A stretch of 64,000 bases of DNA from JAFGRU01 sp963665915 (GTDB lineage Bacteria > Desulfobacterota > Desulfuromonadia > Desulfuromonadales > JAAYDE01), in the NCBI GenBank assembly GCA_963665915.2, contig CAXXSG010000004.1, positions 124,001 through 188,000 on the forward strand. The letters run 5' to 3'. How positions within the stretch are numbered: position 1 is the stretch's first letter; each line of letters starts with the position of its first letter. The notes below the pieces were generated by a model. The model ran no database searches and had not been told where the DNA came from. It worked only from the letters and a program-made list of their open reading frames with translations. Made by a program: the position numbers and the translations under genes. Shown here in pieces: positions 38,472 through 47,253 of this stretch.

Positions 38472-39395
38472 TTAAACGTTTTCTTTAGCACCATACTTTT
38501 CCAAAAGTTCAACGACCTGGAGATGTCCTTCCTGCTTAGCGGCTTTCAACGGTGTGTAATCCTTTTCTTCCACACTCGCTTTGCTATTGACATCGGCTCC
38601 GGCTTCCAGCAACAGCTTGACGATATCCGTATCCCCTTTTTTCGCGACGACAAACAGTGCCGTAACACCATCTTTCTTCCCGGCGGCGTTGACATCGGCG
38701 CTTGCGCCCAAGAGCATCTTGACAACCTCTGTGTGCCCTTTTGTTGCAGCTGCCAGCAGTGAAGTCAGGCCATGTTTCTCACTAACCGCATTGACATCAG
38801 CACCGGCATTCAAAAGCAAATTAACAATCTTTGAATGGCCTTTCATTGCCGCTACAAAAAGCGCTGAAGCGCCATACTTACTCTCTGCGATATTGGCATC
38901 GGCACCGGCATTCAGAAGCAGTTCAACAACCTTCGTATGGCCCTGCTGCGATGCCACCCACAGCGAAGTTGTGCCATTTGTCCTTTCGCAGGCATTAACA
39001 TCCGCCCCGGTTTCCAGCAACAGCTTAACCATCCCGGCACGACCTTTTGTTGCTGCCACCAGGAGTGAGGTTACGCCATGGGTTTTGCTGGCGGCATTGA
39101 CATCGGCACCGGCATCCAGGAGCACCTTGGCAATTTCCGCTTGATCTCTATGAACGGCCACCAAAAGTGGAGTAACGCCGAATTTGTTTCTCACGTCTAC
39201 ATCCGCTCCCGCCTTAATCAATACGCGAATCTGGTCAATAGAACCCCTGTCCAGAATTTCAGAAAGAGCTTTCAGTCTGATTGTTGCCCTGTCGGCCTGT
39301 GTTTGGGCGGACACAATATTGGGATTAGAGCCTATGCAAACCAAAGACAGCAGAACAATACTCAAGCACACGAAACTTGCTTTTCTTAAGAACAT
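38472..39395 (-). CDS. Secreted ankyrin-repeat protein
   Basis: A 307-residue exported protein: a signal peptide at the N-terminus (FVCLSIVLLSLVCIGSNPNI, cleavage after VSA likely), then about seven ankyrin repeats from residue 45 to the end. The units (TSLLVAATKG..MVKLLLETGADVN, SALFVAAMKG..IVNLLLNAGADVN and so on) repeat with a 34-residue spacing. Ankyrin arrays mediate protein binding; periplasmic ones often pair with catalases or other enzymes, but none is adjacent here. The ATG at 39395 is favoured by AGGAAAG and the signal peptide; the frame is open to 39506. Confidence 0.88.
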   Translation of the reverse strand: MFLRKASFVCLSIVLLSLVCIGSNPNIVSAQTQADRATIRLKALSEILDRGSIDQIRVLIKAGADVDVRNKFGVTPLLVAVHRDQAEIAKVLLDAGADVNAASKTHGVTSLLVAATKGRAGMVKLLLETGADVNACERTNGTTSLWVASQQGHTKVVELLLNAGADANIAESKYGASALFVAAMKGHSKIVNLLLNAGADVNAVSEKHGLTSLLAAATKGHTEVVKMLLGASADVNAAGKKDGVTALFVVAKKGDTDIVKLLLEAGADVNSKASVEEKDYTPLKAAKQEGHLQVVELLEKYGAKENV

Positions 39396-39601
39396 AAATC
39401 TTTCCTTTCCAATGGATATGAGCTTCTTCGGTTGCCCCAAAGAAGTACGACTTCTTCCAACTGGCATAGCTTTTTCAGGAACCCTGCCAAGTTTCTTGTA
39501 ATCCATTAGTTTTTTTATTTTTTTCTATTAATTAAATTTGCTTTTCAGATACAAAAGTCCTTCTAAAAACCTTTATCATTTCGCTAACTTCCATTTTCAG
39601 G

Positions 39602-39632
39602 AAAAAAAAGCCCCAAGCGTAATGCTTGGGGC
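39602..39632 (-). terminator. Terminator of the redox/rubrerythrin operon
   Basis: A perfect 9-bp stem, GCCCCAAGC (39610-39618) with GCTTGGGGC (39624-39632), GTAAT loop, preceded by A8 that is U8 on the minus strand. It lies 48 bp past the rubrerythrin stop and closes the operon that starts at 44500. Confidence 0.9.
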
Positions 39633-39679
39633 TTCAATGCTCATAAATCCTGCGATGTCGGTGCAAACGATATTTGGGT

Positions 39680-40132
39680 CTAGTCTTCAGTCAGTAAATC
39701 GTCATACTCAATTTCAAAACGCAGTTTATGTTTAGCCTCTTCCTGCGCCAAGGCCAGGAATACGGTTTTCACTTTCTCATCCTTGACAATGGCGGCCAAG
39801 TCCTGATATAGCTTGAATGCCGCTTTTTCTTTCTTCATCGCCACAATCAGAGCATCCTGATAGCTCATGTCAGGGCTCGCCTCGACATCCACAAGGTAAT
39901 TACTGATTTTGAGGTCCAGCACTTCATCTCTGGCCCCAGCCACGACCTCGCCGGCTTTGACAGCCAGAAGCTTTGCCTTGTGCCCCTGTTCCTCCTGCGC
40001 AAAGCCTTCAAAGACCGTGCGCATTGAAGGGTGGTCGGCCCGTTCGGCAAGGCCGGAATAGAATTCCGCGGCCGCCTCTTCTTCGCTTATGGCAAAATCA
40101 AGTACCTCGTCAACTTTATTCCAATGGGTCAT
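39680..40132 (-). CDS. Rubrerythrin-type diiron protein without rubredoxin domain
   Basis: A 150-residue ferritin-like four-helix protein. The diiron ligands appear as EEEAAAEFY (about 17-25), EEQGH (about 47-51), EKAAFKLYQ (about 101-109) and EEAKH (about 131-135), the pattern of the rubrerythrin family. The C-terminal rubredoxin module is absent, so an outside electron donor is needed if it reduces peroxide. The start is set by GGAGG 6 nt before the ATG. It follows the NfnB-like gene by only 20 bp and precedes a terminator, so it is probably the fourth gene of that redox operon. Confidence 0.85.
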   Translation of the reverse strand: MTHWNKVDEVLDFAISEEEAAAEFYSGLAERADHPSMRTVFEGFAQEEQGHKAKLLAVKAGEVVAGARDEVLDLKISNYLVDVEASPDMSYQDALIVAMKKEKAAFKLYQDLAAIVKDEKVKTVFLALAQEEAKHKLRFEIEYDDLLTED

Positions 40133-40152
40133 TATCGCCTCCTGATTTCGAT

Positions 40153-42252
40153 TTACTTCAACTCGGGCGGGGCTGGACGTTTGAAACAGGATTCCAGCGT
40201 TGCCACCTCGTCGTCCTGGAGAGTGAGTGCGCCGACCGGACAGTTCTCGACCAGCGTATCCATGCCTTGGTCAGTTACTTCTTTCAGCTTCCGATCCATG
40301 GCCGGCTTGACCCTGGCGCTGATGCCGCGGCCGGTGAAGCCCATGGCCGAGGTACCCAGAACCTCTTCGGTCAAACGGACGCAATTGCCGCACTGAATAC
40401 ATTTGTGCGAGTCATAGACCACCTCAGGGTGACTATCGTCACGTTCAAAAAGCCTTTTGACTCCCGTGTAGCGATGCTGGTCCGCTCCGAACGCCGTAGC
40501 GTAATCACGGAGCTTGCATTCGTGGGCATCGCGGCAGCCGCACTCCATACAGCGCTTGGCTTCCTCACGCACATCGGCTTCTGAAAAACCTGTTTCCACC
40601 TCGTCAAAAGTTTGGATACGCTCCAACGGGTCGAGTTCAGGCATGGGAATACGTTCGGTCTTTTCGAACCCGGCAACCACGCTTTGGTCGACCTCGTCGA
40701 TTTTGCCCATGGTATGGTTGTAAATCTGCAGATCCCCGAGAACCGGCTGTCCCTGCAGATACTGGTCGATGGAAATGGCACCACGGCGTCCGGCAGCCAC
40801 AGCGGTCACGGCAATGTCCGCTCCGGTGACACAATCGCCGCCGGCAAAGACGTTTTCCAGGTTGGTGGTACCTTTGTGCAGATCGGCATCGATCGACTGC
40901 CAGCGGGTCAGATCAAGTCCACCACAAGCTGCGGGATCCACATCCTGGCCAATGGCGGAAATAACATTGTCGACCACACGGACGTGCTCACTCCCCTCCT
41001 GAGGGACTGGGCGCCGACGGCCGGAATCATCCGGTGCTCCCAGCTCCATACGGATACAGGTTACATTCAGGGTCCCGTCCGCCGCTCTTTCAACCCTGGT
41101 GGGCGCGGCAAGGATGTCAAGGCGAACCCCTTCCTCCTCAGCCGCATCAATCTCAATATCCCAGGCCGGCATTTCGGCGCGGGTACGGCGGTAAAGAATG
41201 GACACCTCGCCGGCTCCCAGGCGCAGAGCGGTTCGCGCGGCATCAATAGCGGTGTTACCGCCGCCCACGACCATGACCCGATTGCCGATCTTCATCGATT
41301 CATCGCGGGAGGACGCGCCCAGAAATCCGATACCGGAAAGGACCCCTTCGGTATCTTCCCCTTCAATGCGCATCGGTTTGGCCAGTTGCGCTCCGAGACC
41401 GAGGAAAACAGCATCGTAGTCGCTGCGAAGCTGGTCAAGAGTGATCTCCCGCCCCATTTTGGTGTTGTAGCGGAATTCGGCGCCCAACTTTTCGACAACA
41501 TCGACCTCTGCTTGAATGACATCGCGGGGTAAACGGTAACTGGGGATGCCGTAGCGGGTCATGCCGCCCGCTTTCTCCTGCATATCGAAAATCGTACACT
41601 GGTGGCCAAGAATCTGGAGATAATAGGCCGCCGAAAGCCCCGCGGGACCGGCGCCCACCACGGCAACCCTCTTTCCGGTTGCGGGAGCGGTTTCAGGAAT
41701 ATATTCGTCACCACTGGCCGTAACCTGGTCCGCCGCGAAACGCTTGAGATGGCAGACCGCGACCGATGTTTCCACCATCTGCCGCCTGCAGCCGTCCTCG
41801 CAGGGCCGGGTGCAGACCCGCCCGAGAATAGCGGGAAGCGGCATATTTGTCTTGATCAGTTCCAGGGCCGCGCGATCATTACCATCGGCCATATGCTTGA
41901 TGAAGCCGGGGATGTCGATACCGGCCGGACATTCGCTCATGCACGGACCGAGACAGTCTCCTTCATGGTCCGAAAGAAGCAGCTCGACGCAGGTTCTCCG
42001 TGCCCGGTGCACACGTTCCGACTCGGTGGTGACGACCATGCCGGCAGTCACCGGTGTGGAGCAGGACGGCAGCAGATTATTGCGACCCTCTACCTCGACG
42101 ACACAGATAAAACAGGAGGCAAAGGGCTTCAGATCCTCATTATGGCAGAAGGTGGGAATGAATTTCCCTTCCGCCCTGGCAGCTTCGAGAATGGTAGTCC
42201 CTTTTTCCACCTCAATTTTTTTTCCATCTAGTGTGAATATAATTTTTTCCAC
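40153..42252 (-). CDS. NfnB/GltD-like iron-sulfur flavoprotein, subunit of NAD(P)H redox complex
   Basis: A 699-residue multi-cofactor subunit. A plant-type 2Fe-2S domain comes first (Cys36, 47, 50, 64), then a His/Cys-type segment (GDCLGPCMSECPAG) and a GltD-like 4Fe-4S motif (CTRPCEDGCRR). FAD binding is at GAGPAGLSAAYYL (about 199-211) and NAD(P)H binding at VGGGNTAIDAARTALRLGA (about 337-355). The C-terminus adds KCIQCGNCVR and ENCPVGAL iron-sulfur motifs. The arrangement matches NfnB-type subunits of transhydrogenases of the Sporomusa (Stn) type; Geobacter SfrA-like NADPH oxidoreductases are a close alternative. GTG start with GAGGG upstream, 14 bp after the NuoF-like gene. Confidence 0.85.
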   Translation of the reverse strand: MEKIIFTLDGKKIEVEKGTTILEAARAEGKFIPTFCHNEDLKPFASCFICVVEVEGRNNLLPSCSTPVTAGMVVTTESERVHRARRTCVELLLSDHEGDCLGPCMSECPAGIDIPGFIKHMADGNDRAALELIKTNMPLPAILGRVCTRPCEDGCRRQMVETSVAVCHLKRFAADQVTASGDEYIPETAPATGKRVAVVGAGPAGLSAAYYLQILGHQCTIFDMQEKAGGMTRYGIPSYRLPRDVIQAEVDVVEKLGAEFRYNTKMGREITLDQLRSDYDAVFLGLGAQLAKPMRIEGEDTEGVLSGIGFLGASSRDESMKIGNRVMVVGGGNTAIDAARTALRLGAGEVSILYRRTRAEMPAWDIEIDAAEEEGVRLDILAAPTRVERAADGTLNVTCIRMELGAPDDSGRRRPVPQEGSEHVRVVDNVISAIGQDVDPAACGGLDLTRWQSIDADLHKGTTNLENVFAGGDCVTGADIAVTAVAAGRRGAISIDQYLQGQPVLGDLQIYNHTMGKIDEVDQSVVAGFEKTERIPMPELDPLERIQTFDEVETGFSEADVREEAKRCMECGCRDAHECKLRDYATAFGADQHRYTGVKRLFERDDSHPEVVYDSHKCIQCGNCVRLTEEVLGTSAMGFTGRGISARVKPAMDRKLKEVTDQGMDTLVENCPVGALTLQDDEVATLESCFKRPAPPELK

Positions 42253-42266
42253 TGGTGTTCCCTCGC

Positions 42267-44021
42267 TTACTTGACAATGACGGCGTCAAACTTACAGACA
42301 TCGCGGCAGACACCGCAGCGAATGCACTTATCCTGCTCAATGATGTGCAGCTCCTTGCTCTTGCCGGTAATACAGTCCAGCGGACAATTGCGCGCACACA
42401 GGGTACAGCCGACACATTTATCATTGATTTCAAAAGTACACAGGTCGCGGCATTTTCCGGCCCGGCATTTTTTATCGAAAATATGCTCTTCATATTCCTT
42501 GCGGAAATAGCGCAGGGTGGTCAGGACCGGGTTTGGCGCGGTCTGGCCGAGGCCGCAGAGACTGGTATTCTTGATCTGATCGGCCAGGTCCTCGAGGATA
42601 TCAATATCTTCGGCCACCCCTTTGCCGTCGCAGATGCGGGTCAGGATCTCCAGCATGCGTGTTGTTCCGATGCGGCAGAAGGTGCATTTACCGCAGGATT
42701 CAAGTTGGGTAAAATTGAGGAAGTAACGCGCCACATCGACCATGCAGGTGGTTTCGTCCATGACCACCATGCCCCCGGAACCCATGATGGCGCCGGTCTT
42801 GGTGACCTCGTCGTAGTCAATGCGGGTTTTGAAGAGTTCACGGGGAACGCATCCTCCGGATGGCCCGCCCATCTGCACCGCCTTGACCTGGCGACTGGTG
42901 CCGGTGCCGCCGCCGATATCGTGGATGATTTCATCGAGAGTAATCCCCATCGGCACTTCGACCAGGCCGCCATGCTTGATCTTGCCGGCCAGGGCAAAGA
43001 CCTTGCTCCCCTTCGATTTTTCCGTACCGTATTGAGCAAAAGCCTGAGCGCCGTGGCGGATGATCCAGGGGACGTTAGCCCAGGTTTCGACGTTGTTGAT
43101 AGTGGTCGGCTTGCCGAACAGACCGGATTCCGCCGGGAACGGCGGACGAATGTTGGGCATACCACGCTTCCCCTCGATGGAGCCGAGCAGCGCCGTCTCC
43201 TCGCCGCAGACAAAGGCGCCGGCCCCCTCCTTGACATGGACCTCGAAATTGAACGAAGTCCCAAGGATATTTTTGCCGAGAAAGCCTTTTTCCTCGGCCT
43301 GGGAAATGGCCAGATTCAGGCGTTTGATGGCGAGGGGATATTCGGCGCGGCAGTAGACATAGGCCTCATCGGCCCCGGTGGCAAAAGCACCGATGGCCAT
43401 CCCTTCGAGAACCGCATGGGGATCGCTTTCCAAAGTGGTTCTGTCCATGAACGCGCCAGGGTCGCCTTCATCGGCGTTGCAGACCACATACTTTTTGTCG
43501 GCCTCGTTGCCGTATGCAAAACGCCATTTGAGTCCGGTGGAGAACCCTCCTCCGCCCCGACCCCTGAGGCCCGAATCAGTTACCTCTTCAATGATCGCTG
43601 GCGGATCATTCTCCTTCAATACCTTTTCGAGGGCTCTGTAGCCGTCTCTGGCCAGGTAATCATCTATCTTTTCGGGGTCAATTATGCCGCAGTTGGCGAG
43701 GACGATGCGGCGCTGTTTTACGATCGCCTGATCGAAATCGAGCGTCCACTCGGACTTCGGTTCTCCCCCCTGCACATGCCCGGAAAGGATCTTTTCGATC
43801 CGTCCGACATCGACCTGGATATAGAGGTGCTCACTGCCATCTTCATCGATCACCTTGACTTGCGGCTCGCAGTAGCACATGCCAAGGCACCCGGTGATGG
43901 AGAGGTTTACATCCAATCCGGCATCCATCTTCCCTTTTATGGTTCTCAGGACTTCATCAGCACCGGCGGCGACGTTGCAGGTGCTCATCCCAACCACTAT
44001 CGATTTTTTATTGTAACTCAC
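42267..44021 (-). CDS. NuoF/HydB-like flavin and iron-sulfur NADH-binding subunit
   Basis: A 584-residue subunit with the HydB/HndC layout. A thioredoxin-like 2Fe-2S domain (TCNVAAGADEV and TGCLGMCYCEP, Cys15, 45, 49) is followed by the FMN/NADH domain (GLRGRGGGGFSTGLKW, NADEGDPGAFMDR) and the NuoF 4Fe-4S motif (ESCGKCTFCRIGTTR). A 2x4Fe-4S ferredoxin tail (CVGCTLCARNCPLDC, CIRCGVCRDVCKFD) completes it. No hydrogenase catalytic subunit follows, so this is not a HydABC hydrogenase. The GTG start overlaps the NuoE-like stop by 4 nt. Confidence 0.92.
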   Translation of the reverse strand: MSYNKKSIVVGMSTCNVAAGADEVLRTIKGKMDAGLDVNLSITGCLGMCYCEPQVKVIDEDGSEHLYIQVDVGRIEKILSGHVQGGEPKSEWTLDFDQAIVKQRRIVLANCGIIDPEKIDDYLARDGYRALEKVLKENDPPAIIEEVTDSGLRGRGGGGFSTGLKWRFAYGNEADKKYVVCNADEGDPGAFMDRTTLESDPHAVLEGMAIGAFATGADEAYVYCRAEYPLAIKRLNLAISQAEEKGFLGKNILGTSFNFEVHVKEGAGAFVCGEETALLGSIEGKRGMPNIRPPFPAESGLFGKPTTINNVETWANVPWIIRHGAQAFAQYGTEKSKGSKVFALAGKIKHGGLVEVPMGITLDEIIHDIGGGTGTSRQVKAVQMGGPSGGCVPRELFKTRIDYDEVTKTGAIMGSGGMVVMDETTCMVDVARYFLNFTQLESCGKCTFCRIGTTRMLEILTRICDGKGVAEDIDILEDLADQIKNTSLCGLGQTAPNPVLTTLRYFRKEYEEHIFDKKCRAGKCRDLCTFEINDKCVGCTLCARNCPLDCITGKSKELHIIEQDKCIRCGVCRDVCKFDAVIVK

Positions 44022-44500
44022 CCGTTTTCTCCTGATTTCTCCAAATCGTCGATGATTTTCGCGGCTTTTTTTCTGTCAAGGCTGCCATAGGTTTTTTCAT
44101 CCACCATCACCACCGGAGCCAGAGAACAGCACCCGACACAGGCCACAGATTCGAGGGTGTACTTCATATCCGGGGTGTTCTCGCCGTCCTTAATCCCAAG
44201 CCGGGCTTCCAGGGCCTCGGTCAGACCCTCGGCTCCCCCGACATGACAGGCGGTGCCATGACAGACCTTGATGATTTTCTCTCCCACCTGCGAGAGCCTG
44301 AACTGGGTGTAGAAAGTGGCAACGCCATACAGCTGGGATTCGGTCATTTCCGAAGTTGCCGCGATCCTCTCAATAGCTTCAAGCGATACATAGCGGAACT
44401 CCTTCTGGACGGCCTGAAGGACCGGAATCGCTTTGGTCGGGTCCTTGCCGACCCGTTCGACGATGGCATCGACCTTTTTAAGATCGGTACAGTCACACAT
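44018..44500 (-). CDS. NuoE-like 2Fe-2S subunit
   Basis: A 160-residue thioredoxin-like 2Fe-2S protein. The ligands are Cys80 and Cys85 (CHGTACHVGG) and Cys121 and Cys125 (VACVGCCSLAP), the NuoE/HydC spacing. The N-terminal helical region contains TESQLYGVATFYTQF, the family signature. It partners the NuoF-like protein in electron transfer from NADH. AAGGAG lies 8 nt upstream of the ATG. First gene of the operon; the 400 bp upstream are free of other genes and should hold the promoter. Confidence 0.93.
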   Translation of the reverse strand: MCDCTDLKKVDAIVERVGKDPTKAIPVLQAVQKEFRYVSLEAIERIAATSEMTESQLYGVATFYTQFRLSQVGEKIIKVCHGTACHVGGAEGLTEALEARLGIKDGENTPDMKYTLESVACVGCCSLAPVVMVDEKTYGSLDRKKAAKIIDDLEKSGENG

Positions 44501-44903
44501 TATGGCTCCTTATCCTTGTTTTCTATTTATATTTTCCTGAACTGTTTCATCGTATCCAACGCCTGAAAGCTTATCATCATACAAAAGTTAGCGTTTGGGA
44601 GAAGATAACGGAAATAATAAAACATTGTTTTATTATTGTAAATAAATTTGTTTCCAATTGGGGCTTTTCTTCTAAAGCGATGTTTTTAAGCTATTTTCGG
44701 GATTAATAGCATTAAAGCACAGTGTCCCTGAAGAATGGATAGACCTTCGCAAGAGGCATTGGACAGGTTGCCTGCAAACCTATCGAACGCAAAAGAAGAC
44801 GGAAAGTCCTCTGGAGTTTGCTGACAAGCCTAAGCGGACGACCCACCGGCAAGCCTTTAAAAAAAGGGGAGGACTGTGAAGACAGTATTAATCACACGGT
44901 GCA
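44501..44903. other. Intergenic region with a startless open frame
   Basis: About 400 bp. The left third is AT-rich and should carry the promoter of the redox operon. On the plus strand 44676-44879 is open for 67 codons and ends TGA, with a plausible protein-like composition (VPEEWIDLRKRHWTGCLQTY), but it has no ATG, GTG or TTG near its beginning. It may be a relic of a gene or chance. Confidence 0.35.
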
Positions 44904-45335
44904 CTAGGGAAAATCGGGGAAAGGTGTGGCGATCTGCCAGCCTTTCGGTTTCAGGGAAGAGGGGTCGAGCACCAGGATCCAGGTCTGGTTAATATCCTTT
45001 TTTTTGATGGTGTTGGACGGCAGCATAAAATACTCCATCCGGATAAGGGTCTGATACTCGTTGGGATTGGCGGTCGGCTCGAAATTGAGAAGGACCAGGT
45101 CGGTGATGTTGAGAGCTTCATTCCCGGTAAAATCCTCTAGAAATGCCGCCCGGTTCTCCTCAGCCATAAAAAAAGAAGCCGTATGAAAATCCTGCCAGCG
45201 AAGATTCTGCATATATTCTCTCAGATCAACCTCAAGTTTGGTTTTCTGGTCCACCTGCTGGAAGGCGAGGCAGCCTGAGCAAACAAAGGCCAGTAAAATA
45301 ACTATAACTTTAAGGGCGTTGCCAAACTCTTTCAA
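44904..45335 (-). CDS. Small predicted lipoprotein, unknown function
   Basis: A 143-residue protein with a lipoprotein signal (VIVILLAFVCSGC, Cys near residue 22) followed by a soluble alpha/beta-looking domain (LREYMQNLRWQDFHTASFF, NEYQTLIRMEYFMLPS). The best start is a TTG at 45335, because GGAGG lies 6-7 nt upstream and the signal then begins properly; the open frame reaches 45428 but would overlap the upstream gene. The gene trails the methyltransferase/MTHFR gene by 40 bp. The domain resembles small lipoproteins of Geobacter-like genomes, but I cannot name a family. Confidence 0.7.
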   Translation of the reverse strand: MKEFGNALKVIVILLAFVCSGCLAFQQVDQKTKLEVDLREYMQNLRWQDFHTASFFMAEENRAAFLEDFTGNEALNITDLVLLNFEPTANPNEYQTLIRMEYFMLPSNTIKKKDINQTWILVLDPSSLKPKGWQIATPFPDFP

Positions 45336-45375
45336 AGAAACCTCCACATAAAGATCGGAAAATTCAAATTCCCTT

Positions 45376-47220
45376 TTAACTACGGCGGATGAAATCGATA
45401 AGTTCAAGAGCAAGTTCCACTTTCCCAAAAGGTGGAATCAGGTAAAACCCGCCCGCTTCCTCTCCTGCCGCGGCGATCAGCTCCCTGGCAATGGCAAGGC
45501 CTTCATGGACCCCTTCTTCTCCACTTTTGCCGCGCATGCGCCTACGAACATCCTCAGGAATCACAATGCCCGGTACTTCGTTATGCAGAAACTCGGCATT
45601 GCGTTCGCTGACCAGAGGCATGATACCAACAAGTATCGGAACCTTCAAGGAGCGTGTCCGCTTGAGAAGTTCCGCGAGAATTTTCGCACAGAACAACGGC
45701 TGAGTCTGGACAAAGCGGGCACCGGCAGCAAGCTTTTTCCTGAGGCGACTGAGCTGGTCCCCCATATCGGTTTCATTGGGGTTGAAAGCTGCTCCGGCCA
45801 TGAATGATGTCACAGCCCCGAGATCCGCCCCGTGCAGGGTTCTCCCCTCGTTAAGAGCCGAAATGAGCTTGAGCAGACCGATGGAGGTGACATCGAAAAC
45901 ATTACTGGCGCCGGCCTCGTTTCCAAGCGGGGTCGGGTCGCCAGTAACGGCGAGGATGTGGCGAATTCCAAGGAGATGAGCCCCCATCAGATCCGAATGC
46001 AGGCCAATCAGGTTGCGATCACGGCCTGTGAGGTGGATGATAACCTCGACACCTGTTTTTTCCTGAATTTCTCGCGCCAGGGCGATGTTTCCCATACGAA
46101 TCCGTGCCAGCGGGTTTTCAGCCAGGTTGATGGCGGATATCTTTTTCGCAGCCAGGGTTTTCGCGGCAGTAAGAATTTTGCCGGGATCGAGCCCTTTCGG
46201 CGGGTCAAGCTCCACAGTAATAATGGGCTCTTTTCCGCCAAGCTCTAGAGAAGAGGACGGTCTCTGCGGCTTTTTGGCTGTTTTGTGCTTTGGGCCGGCG
46301 TCAATCAACTGCAAACGCCGTACAGGCTTTAACCCTTCCAGAGCCTCCACCAACAGACGGATGTGATCGGGCGTGGTCCCGCAGCAGCCCCCGACCAGAG
46401 AAACACCGCTCTCCACCAGTTCTTTGCCCCGCGAGGCAAAATACTCGGGAGTGGTCAGATAGATGTTGCGGCCGTTGATCAGTTGGGGAAACCCGGAGTT
46501 GGGAAAAATAGAAACAGGTAGTCGTGTGGAAACGCTGAAGCGGCGAGCCACATCAAGCATTTCCCTGGGTCCGGTTCCGCAATTGGCTCCGATTACGGAG
46601 ACACCAGAGGCACCCAGTTTTTGCGCAGCAGCCTCGACCGTATCCCCTTCCAGGGTCCGTCCCCCCTCCATAAAGGCAAGCTGGGCAACCACCGGAAGCC
46701 CCAACCCTAGAGCCACTGAAGCAGCCAGTTCAAGCTCCTTCAGTGACGGGAAGGTCTCGAGCAGAAACAGATCTGCGCCGCCCTCGGCCAACGCCTCCAT
46801 CTGTTCCAGATAAAAAGCCCTTTTGTCTTTCCCCCGAAAATCTTCCTGATCCGCTCTGGGGCGTGGCAGCGGCCCAACCGAACCGGCGACAAAAAGGTCT
46901 TCCCCCGCCTCTTTCCGGGCCAGCTGGGCACCGGCCTGATTGATCGCACGGATTTTTTTTTCCAACCCCTTAGCCGCCAGGCACGGACGGTTGGCGCGGA
47001 AGGTGTTGGTCTCCAGAAGGTGGGCGCCGGCCTCGACATATTCGCGGTGGATCAGGGCAACCAGCAAGGGATCGGTCACATTGAGAGCCTCAAAAGGCAA
47101 CTCCAGCGAAACACCCCGACTGTAGAGCAGGGTCCCCATCGCGCCGTCGGCAACGATGGCCTGGTCCTCAAGAACTTCCAGGAAACGCCTGCCGCGTTCA
47201 GTATAATGGTACATGGTCAT
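45376..47220 (-). CDS. Bifunctional homocysteine S-methyltransferase/methylenetetrahydrofolate reductase
   Basis: A 614-residue fusion of the YitJ type. The N-terminal half (about 1-295) is a zinc homocysteine methyltransferase: DGAMGTLLY, the zinc Cys in IGANCGTGP, and the Cys pair in VGGCCGTTPDH. The C-terminal half (about 330-614) is a methylenetetrahydrofolate reductase barrel (ITVELDPPKGLDPGK, LTGRDRNLIGLHSDLMGA, RFVQTQPLF), which would supply methyl-THF. It therefore couples folate reduction to methionine formation. The start is uncertain: an ATG two codons later is equally possible and the Shine-Dalgarno is weak. Confidence 0.92.
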   Translation of the reverse strand: MTMYHYTERGRRFLEVLEDQAIVADGAMGTLLYSRGVSLELPFEALNVTDPLLVALIHREYVEAGAHLLETNTFRANRPCLAAKGLEKKIRAINQAGAQLARKEAGEDLFVAGSVGPLPRPRADQEDFRGKDKRAFYLEQMEALAEGGADLFLLETFPSLKELELAASVALGLGLPVVAQLAFMEGGRTLEGDTVEAAAQKLGASGVSVIGANCGTGPREMLDVARRFSVSTRLPVSIFPNSGFPQLINGRNIYLTTPEYFASRGKELVESGVSLVGGCCGTTPDHIRLLVEALEGLKPVRRLQLIDAGPKHKTAKKPQRPSSSLELGGKEPIITVELDPPKGLDPGKILTAAKTLAAKKISAINLAENPLARIRMGNIALAREIQEKTGVEVIIHLTGRDRNLIGLHSDLMGAHLLGIRHILAVTGDPTPLGNEAGASNVFDVTSIGLLKLISALNEGRTLHGADLGAVTSFMAGAAFNPNETDMGDQLSRLRKKLAAGARFVQTQPLFCAKILAELLKRTRSLKVPILVGIMPLVSERNAEFLHNEVPGIVIPEDVRRRMRGKSGEEGVHEGLAIARELIAAAGEEAGGFYLIPPFGKVELALELIDFIRRS

Positions 47221-47253
47221 AATTCATCTGGAACAATTGAAAAGCTGAAAGGT

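Noticed and set aside
38581..39144. 187-codon plus-strand frame with internal repeats
   Set aside because: Mirror of the ankyrin repeats on the minus strand; repeats in it follow from the 102-bp DNA period.
42255..44090. 611-codon plus-strand frame
   Set aside because: Antisense to the NuoF-like gene, whose cofactor motifs are intact; no ribosome-binding site.
40153..44500. HydABC-type bifurcating hydrogenase
   Set aside because: No H-cluster subunit is present; the third large gene is a GltD/NfnB-like flavoprotein.
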